DNA of 64,000 nt from assembly GCA_049515135.1 (NCBI GenBank), contig JBEKUJ010000014.1, forward strand, positions 62,001 to 126,000. The letters run 5' to 3'. Origin of the DNA: Fen-1364 sp049515135 (GTDB taxonomy: Bacteria; Spirochaetota; Spirochaetia; SZUA-6; Fen-1364). This document shows, piece by piece, positions 34,482-42,675 of this stretch. Position 1 is the stretch's first letter. Every line of letters begins with the position of its first letter. A program made the position numbers and the translations under genes. Under the pieces are notes generated by a model. That model ran no database searches. It was not told the DNA's origin and saw only the letters and a program-made list of their open reading frames with translations.

Positions 34482-35228
34482 ATGGCCGATCTCGAGGGAC
34501 AAACAGCAATAGTTACCGGCGCGGCCCAGGGTATTGGCAGGGCAATTGCGTTGGCGCTCCTCGAGCGCGGCGCTCATGTCGCCTTGTGCGATATCCGTGT
34601 CGAGAAGCTTGATGCCTTTGCAAAGGAGATGTCGGCAAAGGGCCGGGTCCTGGTGAAGAAAGTGGACCTCTCCCGGCCATCGGAGATAGCCGGCTTTGTC
34701 GCCGCCGTGGAGACGGAGCTGGGCGGCGTCGACATCCTGGTCAATAACGCGGGCATCCACCCCCTGCACCCCATCCTGGAAATCGACGACACGGAGTGGG
34801 ACCAGGTGCTCTCCGTCAACCTCAAGGCGCAGTTCCAATTCTGCAAAGCGGTGATTCCCGGGATGCGCGCGCGCAGATACGGGAGGATCATCAACATATC
34901 CTCGGAAGCGGGGAAGAACGGTGGTACGGTGGCCGCTGCACATTATGCAGCTTCGAAGGGCGGCGTGCTGGCCTTCACGCGAAACCTCGCTCAGCAGGTC
35001 GGCGCGGACGGGATTACAGTCAATGCGATCTGTCCCGGACGCATAGCCACGGAGATGTCCGCGGCGGTCTCGGCGGAAGAAAACCAGAAGTTCATCGACA
35101 AGAGTATCGTCAAGCGCCTGGGCAGGCCGGAGGACATTGCCTTCGCGGTCTGCTACCTGGCTGACCGCCGGGCAGACTTTGTCACGGCGGAGACGATGAA
35201 TGTGAACGGCGGAACTCTGCGCGATTGA
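34482..35228 (+). CDS. SDR-family NAD(P)-dependent oxidoreductase
   Basis: A 248-residue short-chain dehydrogenase. The cofactor motif is TGAAQGIGRA, followed by NNAGIHPLHP. The catalytic Ser/Tyr/Lys triad is found in NISSEAG and YAASKGG, and a C-terminal NVNGGTLRD is present. The acidic residue after beta2 (LCDIRVEK) favours NAD+. Enzymes of this type oxidise or reduce sugars, aldonates or keto-acids, and this one leads the operon containing the second LarA-like gene and the ABC importer. GGTTGGAGGC precedes ATG 34482. Confidence 0.92.
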   Translation: MADLEGQTAIVTGAAQGIGRAIALALLERGAHVALCDIRVEKLDAFAKEMSAKGRVLVKKVDLSRPSEIAGFVAAVETELGGVDILVNNAGIHPLHPILEIDDTEWDQVLSVNLKAQFQFCKAVIPGMRARRYGRIINISSEAGKNGGTVAAAHYAASKGGVLAFTRNLAQQVGADGITVNAICPGRIATEMSAAVSAEENQKFIDKSIVKRLGRPEDIAFAVCYLADRRADFVTAETMNVNGGTLRD

Positions 35229-35249
35229 AATCGCGGCTCGGAGGCGGGG

Positions 35250-36563
35250 ATGGCCAGGAAAACAGGCGGCAAGGAATGGGATCGCACGGGAGTGCTGGGG
35301 GCCATTCTGGAGCAGGTGAAGCTTCCCAGGATGGCGAGGATCCGGCAACACTTTGCCGACAACAGCTTGCGGGACATAGCCGTTTGCGTCCGGGAACAGA
35401 TGGCGCGGCCCGAGATAGCGGCAATGATCAGGCCCGGCATGAGCGTCGCCATCACTGCCGGAAGCAGGGGAATTGCGAACATCTCGCTGATCCTCAAGGA
35501 GATCGTGGCCAACGTGAAAGAGCGCGGCGGCCGCCCCTTCCTGTTTCCCGCTATGGGGAGCCACGGCGGAGCGACGGGGGAGGGACAGAGGCGGCTCCTG
35601 GAAGGCTACGGGATTACGGAGCAATCCGTGGGAGCGCCTATCCGCGCCACCATGGAAACGCGAGTCATCGGAGCCACTGATGAAGGCCGGCCCGTCCACA
35701 TGGACAGGTTTGCCGCTGAGGCTGACGGCATCATCGTCGCAGCCAGGATCAAGCCGCACACGGCCTTTCACGGCGCCTATGAAAGCGGCCTCATGAAGAT
35801 GATGGCAATCGGCATGGGCAAGCAGAAAGGCGCCGAGACATGCCACGCCGCGGGGTTCGGGAGGTTCCCCGGCATCGTGCCCGGCTTCGGGAGGATCGTG
35901 CTGGCAAAGTCGAACGTGCTCTTCGGCATCGGGATCGTCGAGAACTCACTTGACCAGACCTGCAGGATCGAGGCAATCCCCCGGGAAGCCATCGAGAGAA
36001 GGGAGCCCGAGCTGCTGGAGGAGGCCCGCCGTCTCATGCCCACCATTCCTTTTCCCGAGTTCGACATCCTGGTGGTGGATATAATCGGGAAAAACCACAG
36101 CGGCGATGGAGCTGATCCCAACATCACGGGGACCTACTGCACCCCCTACGCGAGCGGAGGCCCGCAAATCCAGAGGTACGTGGTCCTGGACGTCAGCGAA
36201 GAGAGCCATGGCAACGCGCTCGGCGTGGGCATGGCGGACATAACGACTGCGCGACTGGCGGCAAAGGCGGATTACGACGCAATGTACTCCAACGCCCTGA
36301 CGAACAGGGTCCTGAACAACATCCGCATGCCCATGGTGATGAAATCCGACAGGCTTGCCCTTCAGGCTGCGCTGTTCACCTGCATCGACGTGGACGTGGC
36401 ACACCCCCGGATCGTTCGGATTGCAAACACCTCGCACGTGGAGAGTTTCACGGTTTCCGAGGCTCTTCTCGAGTTGGTCGGGCAGAATCCTTCCTTGGAA
36501 GTAATCGACCCCCTCCGAGAGCTTGTTTTTAATTCTGACGGAAACCTTCCGGAATTTTCTTGA
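35250..36563 (+). CDS. distant LarA-like (lactate racemase N-terminal domain) protein
   Basis: A 437-residue protein of the wider LarA / nickel-pincer isomerase superfamily. Evidence is the segment AMGSHGGATGEGQRRLLEGYGI (aligned with the GTHR region), IKPHTAFHGAYESGLMKMMAIGMGKQKGAE (aligned with the His/Lys cofactor-binding region), and a long alpha/beta C-terminal lobe. It differs strongly from the canonical LarA encoded 1 kb away, with an insertion rich in Tyr, Gly and Cys around residues 290-310. It may isomerise a different sugar acid. Gap to the SDR is 21 bp with GGAGGCGGGG as ribosome site. Function beyond superfamily is not established. Confidence 0.8.
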   Translation: MARKTGGKEWDRTGVLGAILEQVKLPRMARIRQHFADNSLRDIAVCVREQMARPEIAAMIRPGMSVAITAGSRGIANISLILKEIVANVKERGGRPFLFPAMGSHGGATGEGQRRLLEGYGITEQSVGAPIRATMETRVIGATDEGRPVHMDRFAAEADGIIVAARIKPHTAFHGAYESGLMKMMAIGMGKQKGAETCHAAGFGRFPGIVPGFGRIVLAKSNVLFGIGIVENSLDQTCRIEAIPREAIERREPELLEEARRLMPTIPFPEFDILVVDIIGKNHSGDGADPNITGTYCTPYASGGPQIQRYVVLDVSEESHGNALGVGMADITTARLAAKADYDAMYSNALTNRVLNNIRMPMVMKSDRLALQAALFTCIDVDVAHPRIVRIANTSHVESFTVSEALLELVGQNPSLEVIDPLRELVFNSDGNLPEFS

Positions 36564-36587
36564 CAAATACTGTATACGATATACAAT
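36560..36587 (+). promoter_or_regulatory. predicted promoter of the Rbs-type ABC importer with overlapping operator
   Basis: TTGACA (36560-36565) and TACAAT (36582-36587) are 16 bp apart. The preceding gene's stop lies at the -35 element. The GTATACGATATAC site (36572-36584) covers spacer and -10, an arrangement typical of repression. Confidence 0.55.
36572..36584. promoter_or_regulatory. candidate GntR operator (GTATAC-G-ATATAC)
   Basis: Near-perfect match in layout to the site at 28831-28843. With flanking bases it reads TGTATA-N3-TATACA, a dyad. It lies inside the importer promoter. Confidence 0.5.
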
Positions 36588-36624
36588 TCCGAAGACGTAT
36601 TTTACGGGTTCAAGGAGGTATCTT

Positions 36625-37584
36625 ATGAAGAAGCAACTCATCCTTCTCCTGGTCCTGGTCCTCTTGGCGCCGCTCGCTTTCGCTCAAAGCGGCAAGAACT
36701 GGGTTTTCGCGTACGTGACGCCCGGATTGGATGTGCCTTTCTGGCGAGATGTGTCCATTGGAATCCACCGAGCGGGCGATGCTCTCGGCATCAAGATTGT
36801 CGATGCGGATTCACGGAATAGCGCTGCCACGCAATTCAAGAACGTGCAGGATCAGATAACAGCAGGCGTCAACGCGATCCTCATTTCCCCGACCGACAGT
36901 GCGTCCTGCCCGTCCGTTCTCGAGCTTGCGGAAAAGGCGAAAGTCTCCGTCGTTATCGTTGATATCGGCACGGATTCGGGGAACTACGCTTCTTTCGTCA
37001 AGACCGACAACATCGGCGGCTCGGGGGAGGCGGCCAAGTATCTCGCCGCCGCGATGAAGAAAAAAGGGTGGGGCGGGAGCGAGATCGGAATGATCGATGT
37101 TTCCCTGGCGAGGGCGAATGGACGCGACCGGCTCAAGGGATTCAAAGATGTCATGGACGCCCAGGGATTCAAGATTGTTTCCGTGCTCGAAGCCAAGGAC
37201 TACACGAGGGCGGAATCCCTGAAGTTCACCCAGGATATGCTGACGGCTCACCCCAATATTCGCGGCTTCTACGGCGCGTTCGACGAAGCTATTCTTGGAA
37301 CGATCACCGCGGTCGAGACCATGAACAAGCAGAATGACTTGCTCCTCGTTTCGTTTGACGGAAGCCTCGAGAGCGTCCAGGCGCTCAAGGACGGGAAGCT
37401 CGGGGCCATAGCGGCGCAGCAGGCAGTTCTCATGGGACGCCTCGGGTTGAACGCTGCCGTGGATGTCCTGAACGGGAAGCCTGTCAAGAAGCGGATCGAC
37501 GTTCCTTGCTTCCTTGTGACGCGCGAAAATGTCGATCAATCCATGAAAAAACTGAGCGAAGACGTTTTCACAACGGGGAAGTAG
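36625..37584 (+). CDS. sugar ABC transporter substrate-binding protein (RbsB-like)
   Basis: A 319-residue type 1 periplasmic binding protein. The signal peptide MKKQLILLLVLVLLAPLAFA is followed by QSGKNWVFAYVTPGLDVPFW, the usual opening of ribose/galactose-type binders. NAILISPTDSASCPSVLELAEKAKVSVVIVD, a ligand-loop KTDNIGGSGEAAKYL and RDRLKGFKDVMD follow. CAAGGAGGT precedes ATG 36625, so the upstream in-frame ATG is rejected. It feeds the ATPase and permease encoded next. The ligand is unknown, and a sugar acid or sugar is likely from the neighbouring enzymes. Confidence 0.92.
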   Translation: MKKQLILLLVLVLLAPLAFAQSGKNWVFAYVTPGLDVPFWRDVSIGIHRAGDALGIKIVDADSRNSAATQFKNVQDQITAGVNAILISPTDSASCPSVLELAEKAKVSVVIVDIGTDSGNYASFVKTDNIGGSGEAAKYLAAAMKKKGWGGSEIGMIDVSLARANGRDRLKGFKDVMDAQGFKIVSVLEAKDYTRAESLKFTQDMLTAHPNIRGFYGAFDEAILGTITAVETMNKQNDLLLVSFDGSLESVQALKDGKLGAIAAQQAVLMGRLGLNAAVDVLNGKPVKKRIDVPCFLVTRENVDQSMKKLSEDVFTTGK

Positions 37585-37647
37585 ATCTCACGGCGTAATC
37601 TCGAGGCGGGGGCATACCGCCTGGAGACGTCCCCATGAGGTTACTCA

Positions 37648-37681
37648 CCGGCAGCAGCGGGGTGCCCCCTGCTGCTGCTGG
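37648..37681 (+). terminator. intercistronic hairpin between binding-protein and ATPase genes
   Basis: CAGCAGC (37652-37658) pairs with GCTGCTG (37671-37677), extended at the base by CCGG/TTGG-type pairs and inside by G-C pairs across a bulge. It is preceded by a smaller stem AGGCGG/CCGCCT at 37604-37622. The pair probably limits read-through so that binding protein exceeds the membrane components. Confidence 0.5.
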
Positions 37682-37690
37682 TGTCTAGCG

Positions 37691-37696
37691 GTATAC
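37691..37696. promoter_or_regulatory. isolated GTATAC half-operator before the ABC ATPase gene
   Basis: GTATAC followed by AATC, 12 bp before ATG 37709. No good promoter elements are visible around it. It may be an intra-operon control site or chance. Confidence 0.25.
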
Positions 37697-37708
37697 AATC
37701 AGGCGTAC

Positions 37709-39223
37709 ATGGAACGGACGCTGCTGACCATACACGACGTACGGAAGAACTTCGGGGGCATCGCCGCCCTCAAGGGCGTTTCCCTGGAGGTGCGCTCCGG
37801 AGAAATCCTTGCGCTCGTCGGGGAAAACGGAGCCGGCAAGTCGACCCTGGCCAAGATCATCGCCGGAGTGATCGGGCGGGATTCGGGCTCCGTCACGCTG
37901 GACGGCCGGGAGGTCCATTTCCACAGCACCACGGAGGCGCGAGAGGCCGGCGTATCAATCGTTCTCCAGGAGTTCAATCTGATCCCGGACCTGAGCGTGG
38001 CGGAGAACGTCTTCCTCATGGCGCCGCAGACGTTCCGGGCCGGTTTCTGGCTGGACCGACGATCCATCAACAGGCGCACGAGGGATCTGATTCGCCAGGT
38101 GAGAATAGACCTGAATATCGATCCGACCAGGAAGATCTCAAGCCTCACGGTGGCCGAGCAGCAGCTGGTGGAGGTTCTGAAGGCTGTGTCCGTGCGCTCC
38201 CGGCTCCTCATCCTTGACGAGCCCACCGCCACTCTCACCACGCAGGAAACGGCGAAGCTGTTCGCCCTCATCCGCAAGCTGAGGTCGGACGGCCTGACCG
38301 TGATCTTCGTCAGCCATCGCATCGAAGAGGTGTTCCAGATCAGCGACCGCATTGTCGTTTTCCGCGACGGAGAGAAGGTGAAGGAGTTCATCACGACAGA
38401 AACGCAGCAGCGGGAGCTCATCACGGCCATGGTGGGCCGGGACATCGGGAGCCTCTACTCCATCAGGAAGCGCAGCCCTCCCGGCGAGGTCGTCGTGGAG
38501 GTCAGCAACCTGTGCCGCGGCAACCGGGTGATAGACTGCTCCCTGCGGTTGCGCCGCGGGGAGATTGTGGGCCTCTCCGGCCTGGTGGGGGCCGGACGCA
38601 CCGAGCTGGTTCGCGCCTTGTTCGGCGCCGACAGGGCCGACTCGGGGGAGGTCAGGATCAAGGGAAGAGTCGGCATTGTCCGCTCACCTGCGGAGTCCAT
38701 CCATAACGGCGTCGCCATGGTGCCCGAGGACCGCAAGAACCACGGCCTTCTCACGGAGTTGCCGATCTACCAGAATATCACCCTTTCCTACCACGTGCAC
38801 TCCCGCGGGTTCTGGATCAGCCGCGGCAGGGAAATGGCAATGGTGGACGGCAAAGTGAAGGACCTGAGGATCAGGATCGCATCCAGCGTGAAACCGGTGG
38901 TGTCACTGAGCGGCGGCAACCAGCAGAAGGTGGTCCTTGCCAAGTGGCTTCTCAATGAGCCGGATGTGCTCCTCCTCGATGAGCCAACTCGCGGCATCGA
39001 CGTCGGAGCCAAGTTCGAGGTCTACACGCTCATCGACTCCCTGGCCGCCCGCGGCGTGGCCATTCTCTTGGTTTCATCCGAGCTTCCCGAGATCATCGCC
39101 CTCTCCGACAGGATCCTAGTCATGAAGGCGGGACGGATCGTGGCTGAAATGGATCACCGCGACGCCTCGGAAGAACGGATACTTTCCTTCTGCGCGCAGG
39201 AGGAGAGCCATGTCGACAATTGA
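37709..39223 (+). CDS. sugar ABC transporter ATP-binding protein (RbsA-like, two ABC domains)
   Basis: A 504-residue tandem ATPase. The first domain has Walker A VGENGAGKSTLAK (about residues 37-49), an LTVAEQQLVEVLKAV signature and LLILDEPTATL. The second has the degenerate LSGLVGAGRTELVRALFG Walker A typical of RbsA/MglA, LSGGNQQKVVLAKWL and LLLDEPTRGIDVGAK. It energises the permease encoded next, with which it overlaps by 14 bp. ATG 37709 has no strong ribosome site. The upstream hairpin and GTATAC element make its expression separately tunable. Confidence 0.93.
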   Translation: MERTLLTIHDVRKNFGGIAALKGVSLEVRSGEILALVGENGAGKSTLAKIIAGVIGRDSGSVTLDGREVHFHSTTEAREAGVSIVLQEFNLIPDLSVAENVFLMAPQTFRAGFWLDRRSINRRTRDLIRQVRIDLNIDPTRKISSLTVAEQQLVEVLKAVSVRSRLLILDEPTATLTTQETAKLFALIRKLRSDGLTVIFVSHRIEEVFQISDRIVVFRDGEKVKEFITTETQQRELITAMVGRDIGSLYSIRKRSPPGEVVVEVSNLCRGNRVIDCSLRLRRGEIVGLSGLVGAGRTELVRALFGADRADSGEVRIKGRVGIVRSPAESIHNGVAMVPEDRKNHGLLTELPIYQNITLSYHVHSRGFWISRGREMAMVDGKVKDLRIRIASSVKPVVSLSGGNQQKVVLAKWLLNEPDVLLLDEPTRGIDVGAKFEVYTLIDSLAARGVAILLVSSELPEIIALSDRILVMKAGRIVAEMDHRDASEERILSFCAQEESHVDN

Positions 39224-40187
39224 ACGCCCCCAATCGAAGCTTGCGGCGGGCGTGTCGGCTTTCACGGGGGAATGGCGGATCGAGCTGGCCATGCTGGCCG
39301 CGCTGTTCCTCCTGTGCGTCGTGCTCAGCATCCTGGCCCCGCGCTTCCTCACCTTTGGCAACATCGGCAACCTGTTCTGGCAGGCCACGACAGTAGGGAT
39401 CATCGCCATCGGTCAGACTTTCGTCATCCTGACTGCGGGGATCGACCTCTCCGTTGGCGGGTTGGCGGCAATTTCGGCCATGCTGGGCGGCATCTTCCTC
39501 ATGCACCAGGGCATGGGAATCGGGGTGACCGCAATACTCCTCACAGGCGTTGCCGCGGGGTTGGTGAACGGCTTCCTCGTTGCGTACACGCAGCTGGCGC
39601 CCTTCATTGTGACCCTTGGCATGATGTCCATCTCCCGCTCCCTCACCTACGTGAGCACCAACGGCCATTCCCTGACCGGTCTGCCGGCGGCCTACCGCTT
39701 CTTCGGGGCAGCCGAGGTCTTCGGGATCCAGTTCTATACCATTGTCTTCGTCGGGCTGTTCATCGTCGGGCAGGTGGTGCTCACAAAGACAAAGCTGGGC
39801 AGGTTCTGGTATGCCATCGGCAGCAATGAGGAGGCGGCCAGGCTGGCCGGCGTCAGCATCCGCCTCTACAAGAGCCTGGCGTACGTGATCTCGGGCTTTC
39901 TCTGCGCGGTTGGCGCTCTTATCCTCACCTCGCGCCTGGGCGCGGTGGACCCCGACACGGGCGTGGGGCTGGAGCTGGAGACCATCGCCGCAGTGGTCAT
40001 TGGCGGAACAAGCCTCGCGGGGGGCAAAGGCAGTCTGGTAGGAACCTTCATCGGCGTGTTCCTGATCACCGTCCTTCACAACGGGCTGAACCTCATCGGC
40101 GTGTCCCCCTTCTGGCAGGGCTCAGCCGTGGGCGCAGTCATCATTGTGTCTGTTGTTCTGGACCGGTTGCTGCGGCGCAGGAGGTAA
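39210..40187 (+). CDS. sugar ABC transporter permease (RbsC-like)
   Basis: A 325-residue inner-membrane permease of the ribose/galactose type with 8-10 hydrophobic segments. Family blocks include TFVILTAGIDLSVGGLAAISAMLGG, NGFLVAYTQLAPFIVTLGMMSISRSLTY, NEEAARLAGVSIRLYKSLAYVISG and AAVVIGGTSLAGGKGSLVGTFIGVF. CAGGAGGAGAGCC precedes ATG 39210 inside the ATPase gene. Its stop overlaps the next gene (TAATG). Confidence 0.93.
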   Translation: MSTIERPQSKLAAGVSAFTGEWRIELAMLAALFLLCVVLSILAPRFLTFGNIGNLFWQATTVGIIAIGQTFVILTAGIDLSVGGLAAISAMLGGIFLMHQGMGIGVTAILLTGVAAGLVNGFLVAYTQLAPFIVTLGMMSISRSLTYVSTNGHSLTGLPAAYRFFGAAEVFGIQFYTIVFVGLFIVGQVVLTKTKLGRFWYAIGSNEEAARLAGVSIRLYKSLAYVISGFLCAVGALILTSRLGAVDPDTGVGLELETIAAVVIGGTSLAGGKGSLVGTFIGVFLITVLHNGLNLIGVSPFWQGSAVGAVIIVSVVLDRLLRRRR

Positions 40188-40192
40188 TGCAC

Positions 40193-40927
40193 ATGAGGGT
40201 CATCGACGCGCACATGCACCTGGGAGAGGACCTGATGTTCCTCACCGATGATTCAGAGCAGGCCGTGCTGAAGGCCATGGACGACAATGGGATCGCCGCG
40301 CAGATCCTGCAGCCGGGCATCGTTTCACGGGACCAGAAAAAAGCCCACCAGCGCATCAGGCGGTTTGCAGATGCTCACCCGGGCCGGGCTTTCGGGCTGG
40401 CATGCTTCAATCCCCTCATGGATGACGCGGAGTATGTCTCCCTGGTCCGCTGGACGGTCAAGGAGCTCGGGTTCAAGGGCGTGAAGCTTCACCCCAACGC
40501 GTTCTGCATGTCGCCGTCCCACCCGGCCGCGGAAAAGCTCTTCCGCGTCGCGGGGGAGCTGGACATCGTGGTCATGATCCATACCGGCAACGGCCTTCCC
40601 AACGCCCTTCCCTCCCTGTGCATTCCCGTGGCGCGAAAGTACCCCGACCTGCGGATCGTGCTTGCCCACGCCGGCGGCGGGACATTCGGCGCTGATGCCA
40701 TTGTGGCGGCGAAGGAATGCCCCAACATCTACCTTGAGACCTCGTGGGTCACCGTGTACGACCTGCGCGCCATGGTGGAAACGCTCGGGCCCCGCCGCAT
40801 CATGTTCGGCAGCGACCTCATTGCGAACATCCCGGTGGAGCTGGCAAAGTATCGCGCCATTGGATTGTCGGAGAGCGAGCTGGAATTGTGCCTGGCAAAG
40901 ACGGCGGAGGCGGTATTCCGGCTATGA
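40193..40927 (+). CDS. amidohydrolase-family (PF04909) hydrolase, lactonase-like
   Basis: A 244-residue TIM-barrel metal hydrolase. The metal motif DAHMHLG is at the N-terminus, followed by a GFKGVKLHPN strand, IHTGNG, LAHAGGG and the closing GSDL Asp. Short PF04909 proteins of this kind act as lactonases (for example L-rhamnono- or pyrone-dicarboxylate lactonase) or as decarboxylases. The location among sugar-acid enzymes favours a lactonase that opens an aldono- or aldaro-lactone. ATG 40193 has GGAGG at the ideal 8-bp distance. An ATG at 40187 overlapping the permease stop is possible. The stop overlaps the transaldolase start. Confidence 0.82.
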   Translation: MRVIDAHMHLGEDLMFLTDDSEQAVLKAMDDNGIAAQILQPGIVSRDQKKAHQRIRRFADAHPGRAFGLACFNPLMDDAEYVSLVRWTVKELGFKGVKLHPNAFCMSPSHPAAEKLFRVAGELDIVVMIHTGNGLPNALPSLCIPVARKYPDLRIVLAHAGGGTFGADAIVAAKECPNIYLETSWVTVYDLRAMVETLGPRRIMFGSDLIANIPVELAKYRAIGLSESELELCLAKTAEAVFRL

Positions 40928-42666
40928 AACACGCGGTTGCCAGACAGGAAAAGCTCAGGGCGGAAATCCGCCGGGAGAAAGTGCGCGAAGAGTGCCTCAG
41001 CGACAACCAGCTGTGGGCGCGCATAGAAAGCGGCGACCATGTGGGCGCCCGCAGTGCTCTCCTGTATTTTACCGCTCCCGACCGACTGTCAGCCCGGCTT
41101 TCAGACCTCTTGCGGCGCATGGAGGAGCAGGCCCACCGCGCGGATTCCCGGCAGAAAGTGGCTTTCCTTCAGCTGCTTGCGTACCTGGCAATCGACCTTG
41201 CATCCGCGATGCCCGAATGGGTGCTGCTCAAGTCCCTCCCGCGGCGGGCCCTCCAGCAGATGTCGGAGAGCGTCCTTCTGGTGCTCGATGCCATGAGTGC
41301 CGGCGAGCCCCAAGCCCGGGAGGAGCTGCTGACTGCGCTCCGCCGCGACGCCGTTGCCCGGCTGAAAGCAGAAGGGCTTGCCGACGGTCCGGAGCTTGCC
41401 GCGCACGCCCAGGAGCTTGCCGGCTCCTCCGCCGGCGACTATGCACGCCGGATCATCGGCGAAATCTCGGCGTCCAACCTGAGGGCCGCATCAGCCGCGT
41501 ACCACCAGGGGCTGGTTCCCACGGTGATCGGGAATGACTACGCGGAGTTTCTGCCCTACGTGATTTGGCTGGGCGGGTCCTTCGTGACCACCAACCCCGT
41601 CCTCATCAAGCTTGCCTGGGACATCGACCCTTCGCACTGGGATCAGCACGTCGACCAGGTGATCCTCTCCAAGTTCAACCCTCCTGAGCTTGGCGCACTG
41701 CTTTCGGGAGATCCCTCGGCCCTTGCGCATGCCACGGAAACCGTTTCCACATTGCTTACAATATCCGTAGTCGAGCGCAACTGCCGGATGCTTCGTCCGA
41801 TCTTCCTGGCAACAGAAGGCGCGCAAGGGTATGTCAGCCTTCAAGTGAACCCCACGGCGCATGATGACCCGCAAAAGATGGCTGCTGACGCCGAGGCCAT
41901 CTACGAAGAGCTTGGGGACCGGTTGGGCGGAGTTCCCAACGTGGTCATCAAGGTTCCTTCCACTGCCGCGGGGCTGAAGGCCGCCGCACGGCTCACCTCA
42001 CGGGGCATCGGCGTCACGATCACGCTCACTTTCTCCCTTTTCCAGTCTCTTCCGTTTGCCGCCGTCCTCTCCCAGGGGCACGCGCTGGTCTCCTACATTG
42101 CCCTCATGAACGGAAGGCTCGCCTTTCCCGTGCGGGATGAGATGACACGGAACGCCGTCCCCGGAGGCGTCGAGTCGGCACGCTGGGCCGGGGTCGAGGT
42201 TGCACGCAAGGTCTGCAGCAGGATGTACGGTCCCAAGGGGGAAGGCGGCCTGGGAATAGACCCCGAGAAAGTGAAGGTCATGATCGCATCCCTGCGCGCC
42301 TACGGTGACTGGATCCCTGACATATCCGAGCTCTGGGGCGTGCCTTTGATCACGATCTTTCCCAATATCAGGAGGGCCTTCGACGCCAGGGAGCGTCCCC
42401 TGACGGCGGAGGCGGTGTCAGGCCGCACTCCGGAGCACGACCTTCAGGTCCTTTTGAAAAGCGAGATATTCCGTCAGGCGTGGTGGACAGACAGCGACGG
42501 CGCGCAGGGAAAGCCGGACAAGCCCCTGACCTTGAAGCCGTCAGATAGCGCTGCGGTTGCCATGTGGGCCCCCGTGCAGGAAACGCTCACGCAGTTCATT
42601 GGGACGTACAAAGAGATGGGTCAGATGGTCAAGGCAAGAATGGCCGCCCTCCGGCAGCCTGGTTAG
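40924..42666 (+). CDS. long transaldolase-family protein
   Basis: A 580-residue protein. Residues from about 190 onward form a transaldolase barrel: ASNLRAASAAYHQGL, FVTTNPVLIKLAWDID, VNPTAHDDPQKM and NVVIKVPSTAAGL, with the Schiff-base Lys at about K343. GVTITLTFSLFQ and KVMIASLRAYGDWIPDI follow. Transaldolases move a dihydroxyacetone unit between ketose and aldose. The first about 190 residues are an extra charged helical region (LSDLLRRMEEQAHRADSRQKVAF...) absent from ordinary enzymes of 220-350 residues. The usual vN-x-TLiFS motif reads VTITLTFS, and SPFVGR is replaced by IALMNGR, so the acceptor or donor is probably unusual. ATG 40924 overlaps the amidohydrolase stop. Confidence 0.85.
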   Translation: MKHAVARQEKLRAEIRREKVREECLSDNQLWARIESGDHVGARSALLYFTAPDRLSARLSDLLRRMEEQAHRADSRQKVAFLQLLAYLAIDLASAMPEWVLLKSLPRRALQQMSESVLLVLDAMSAGEPQAREELLTALRRDAVARLKAEGLADGPELAAHAQELAGSSAGDYARRIIGEISASNLRAASAAYHQGLVPTVIGNDYAEFLPYVIWLGGSFVTTNPVLIKLAWDIDPSHWDQHVDQVILSKFNPPELGALLSGDPSALAHATETVSTLLTISVVERNCRMLRPIFLATEGAQGYVSLQVNPTAHDDPQKMAADAEAIYEELGDRLGGVPNVVIKVPSTAAGLKAAARLTSRGIGVTITLTFSLFQSLPFAAVLSQGHALVSYIALMNGRLAFPVRDEMTRNAVPGGVESARWAGVEVARKVCSRMYGPKGEGGLGIDPEKVKVMIASLRAYGDWIPDISELWGVPLITIFPNIRRAFDARERPLTAEAVSGRTPEHDLQVLLKSEIFRQAWWTDSDGAQGKPDKPLTLKPSDSAAVAMWAPVQETLTQFIGTYKEMGQMVKARMAALRQPG

Positions 42667-42675
42667 GAGCAGAGA

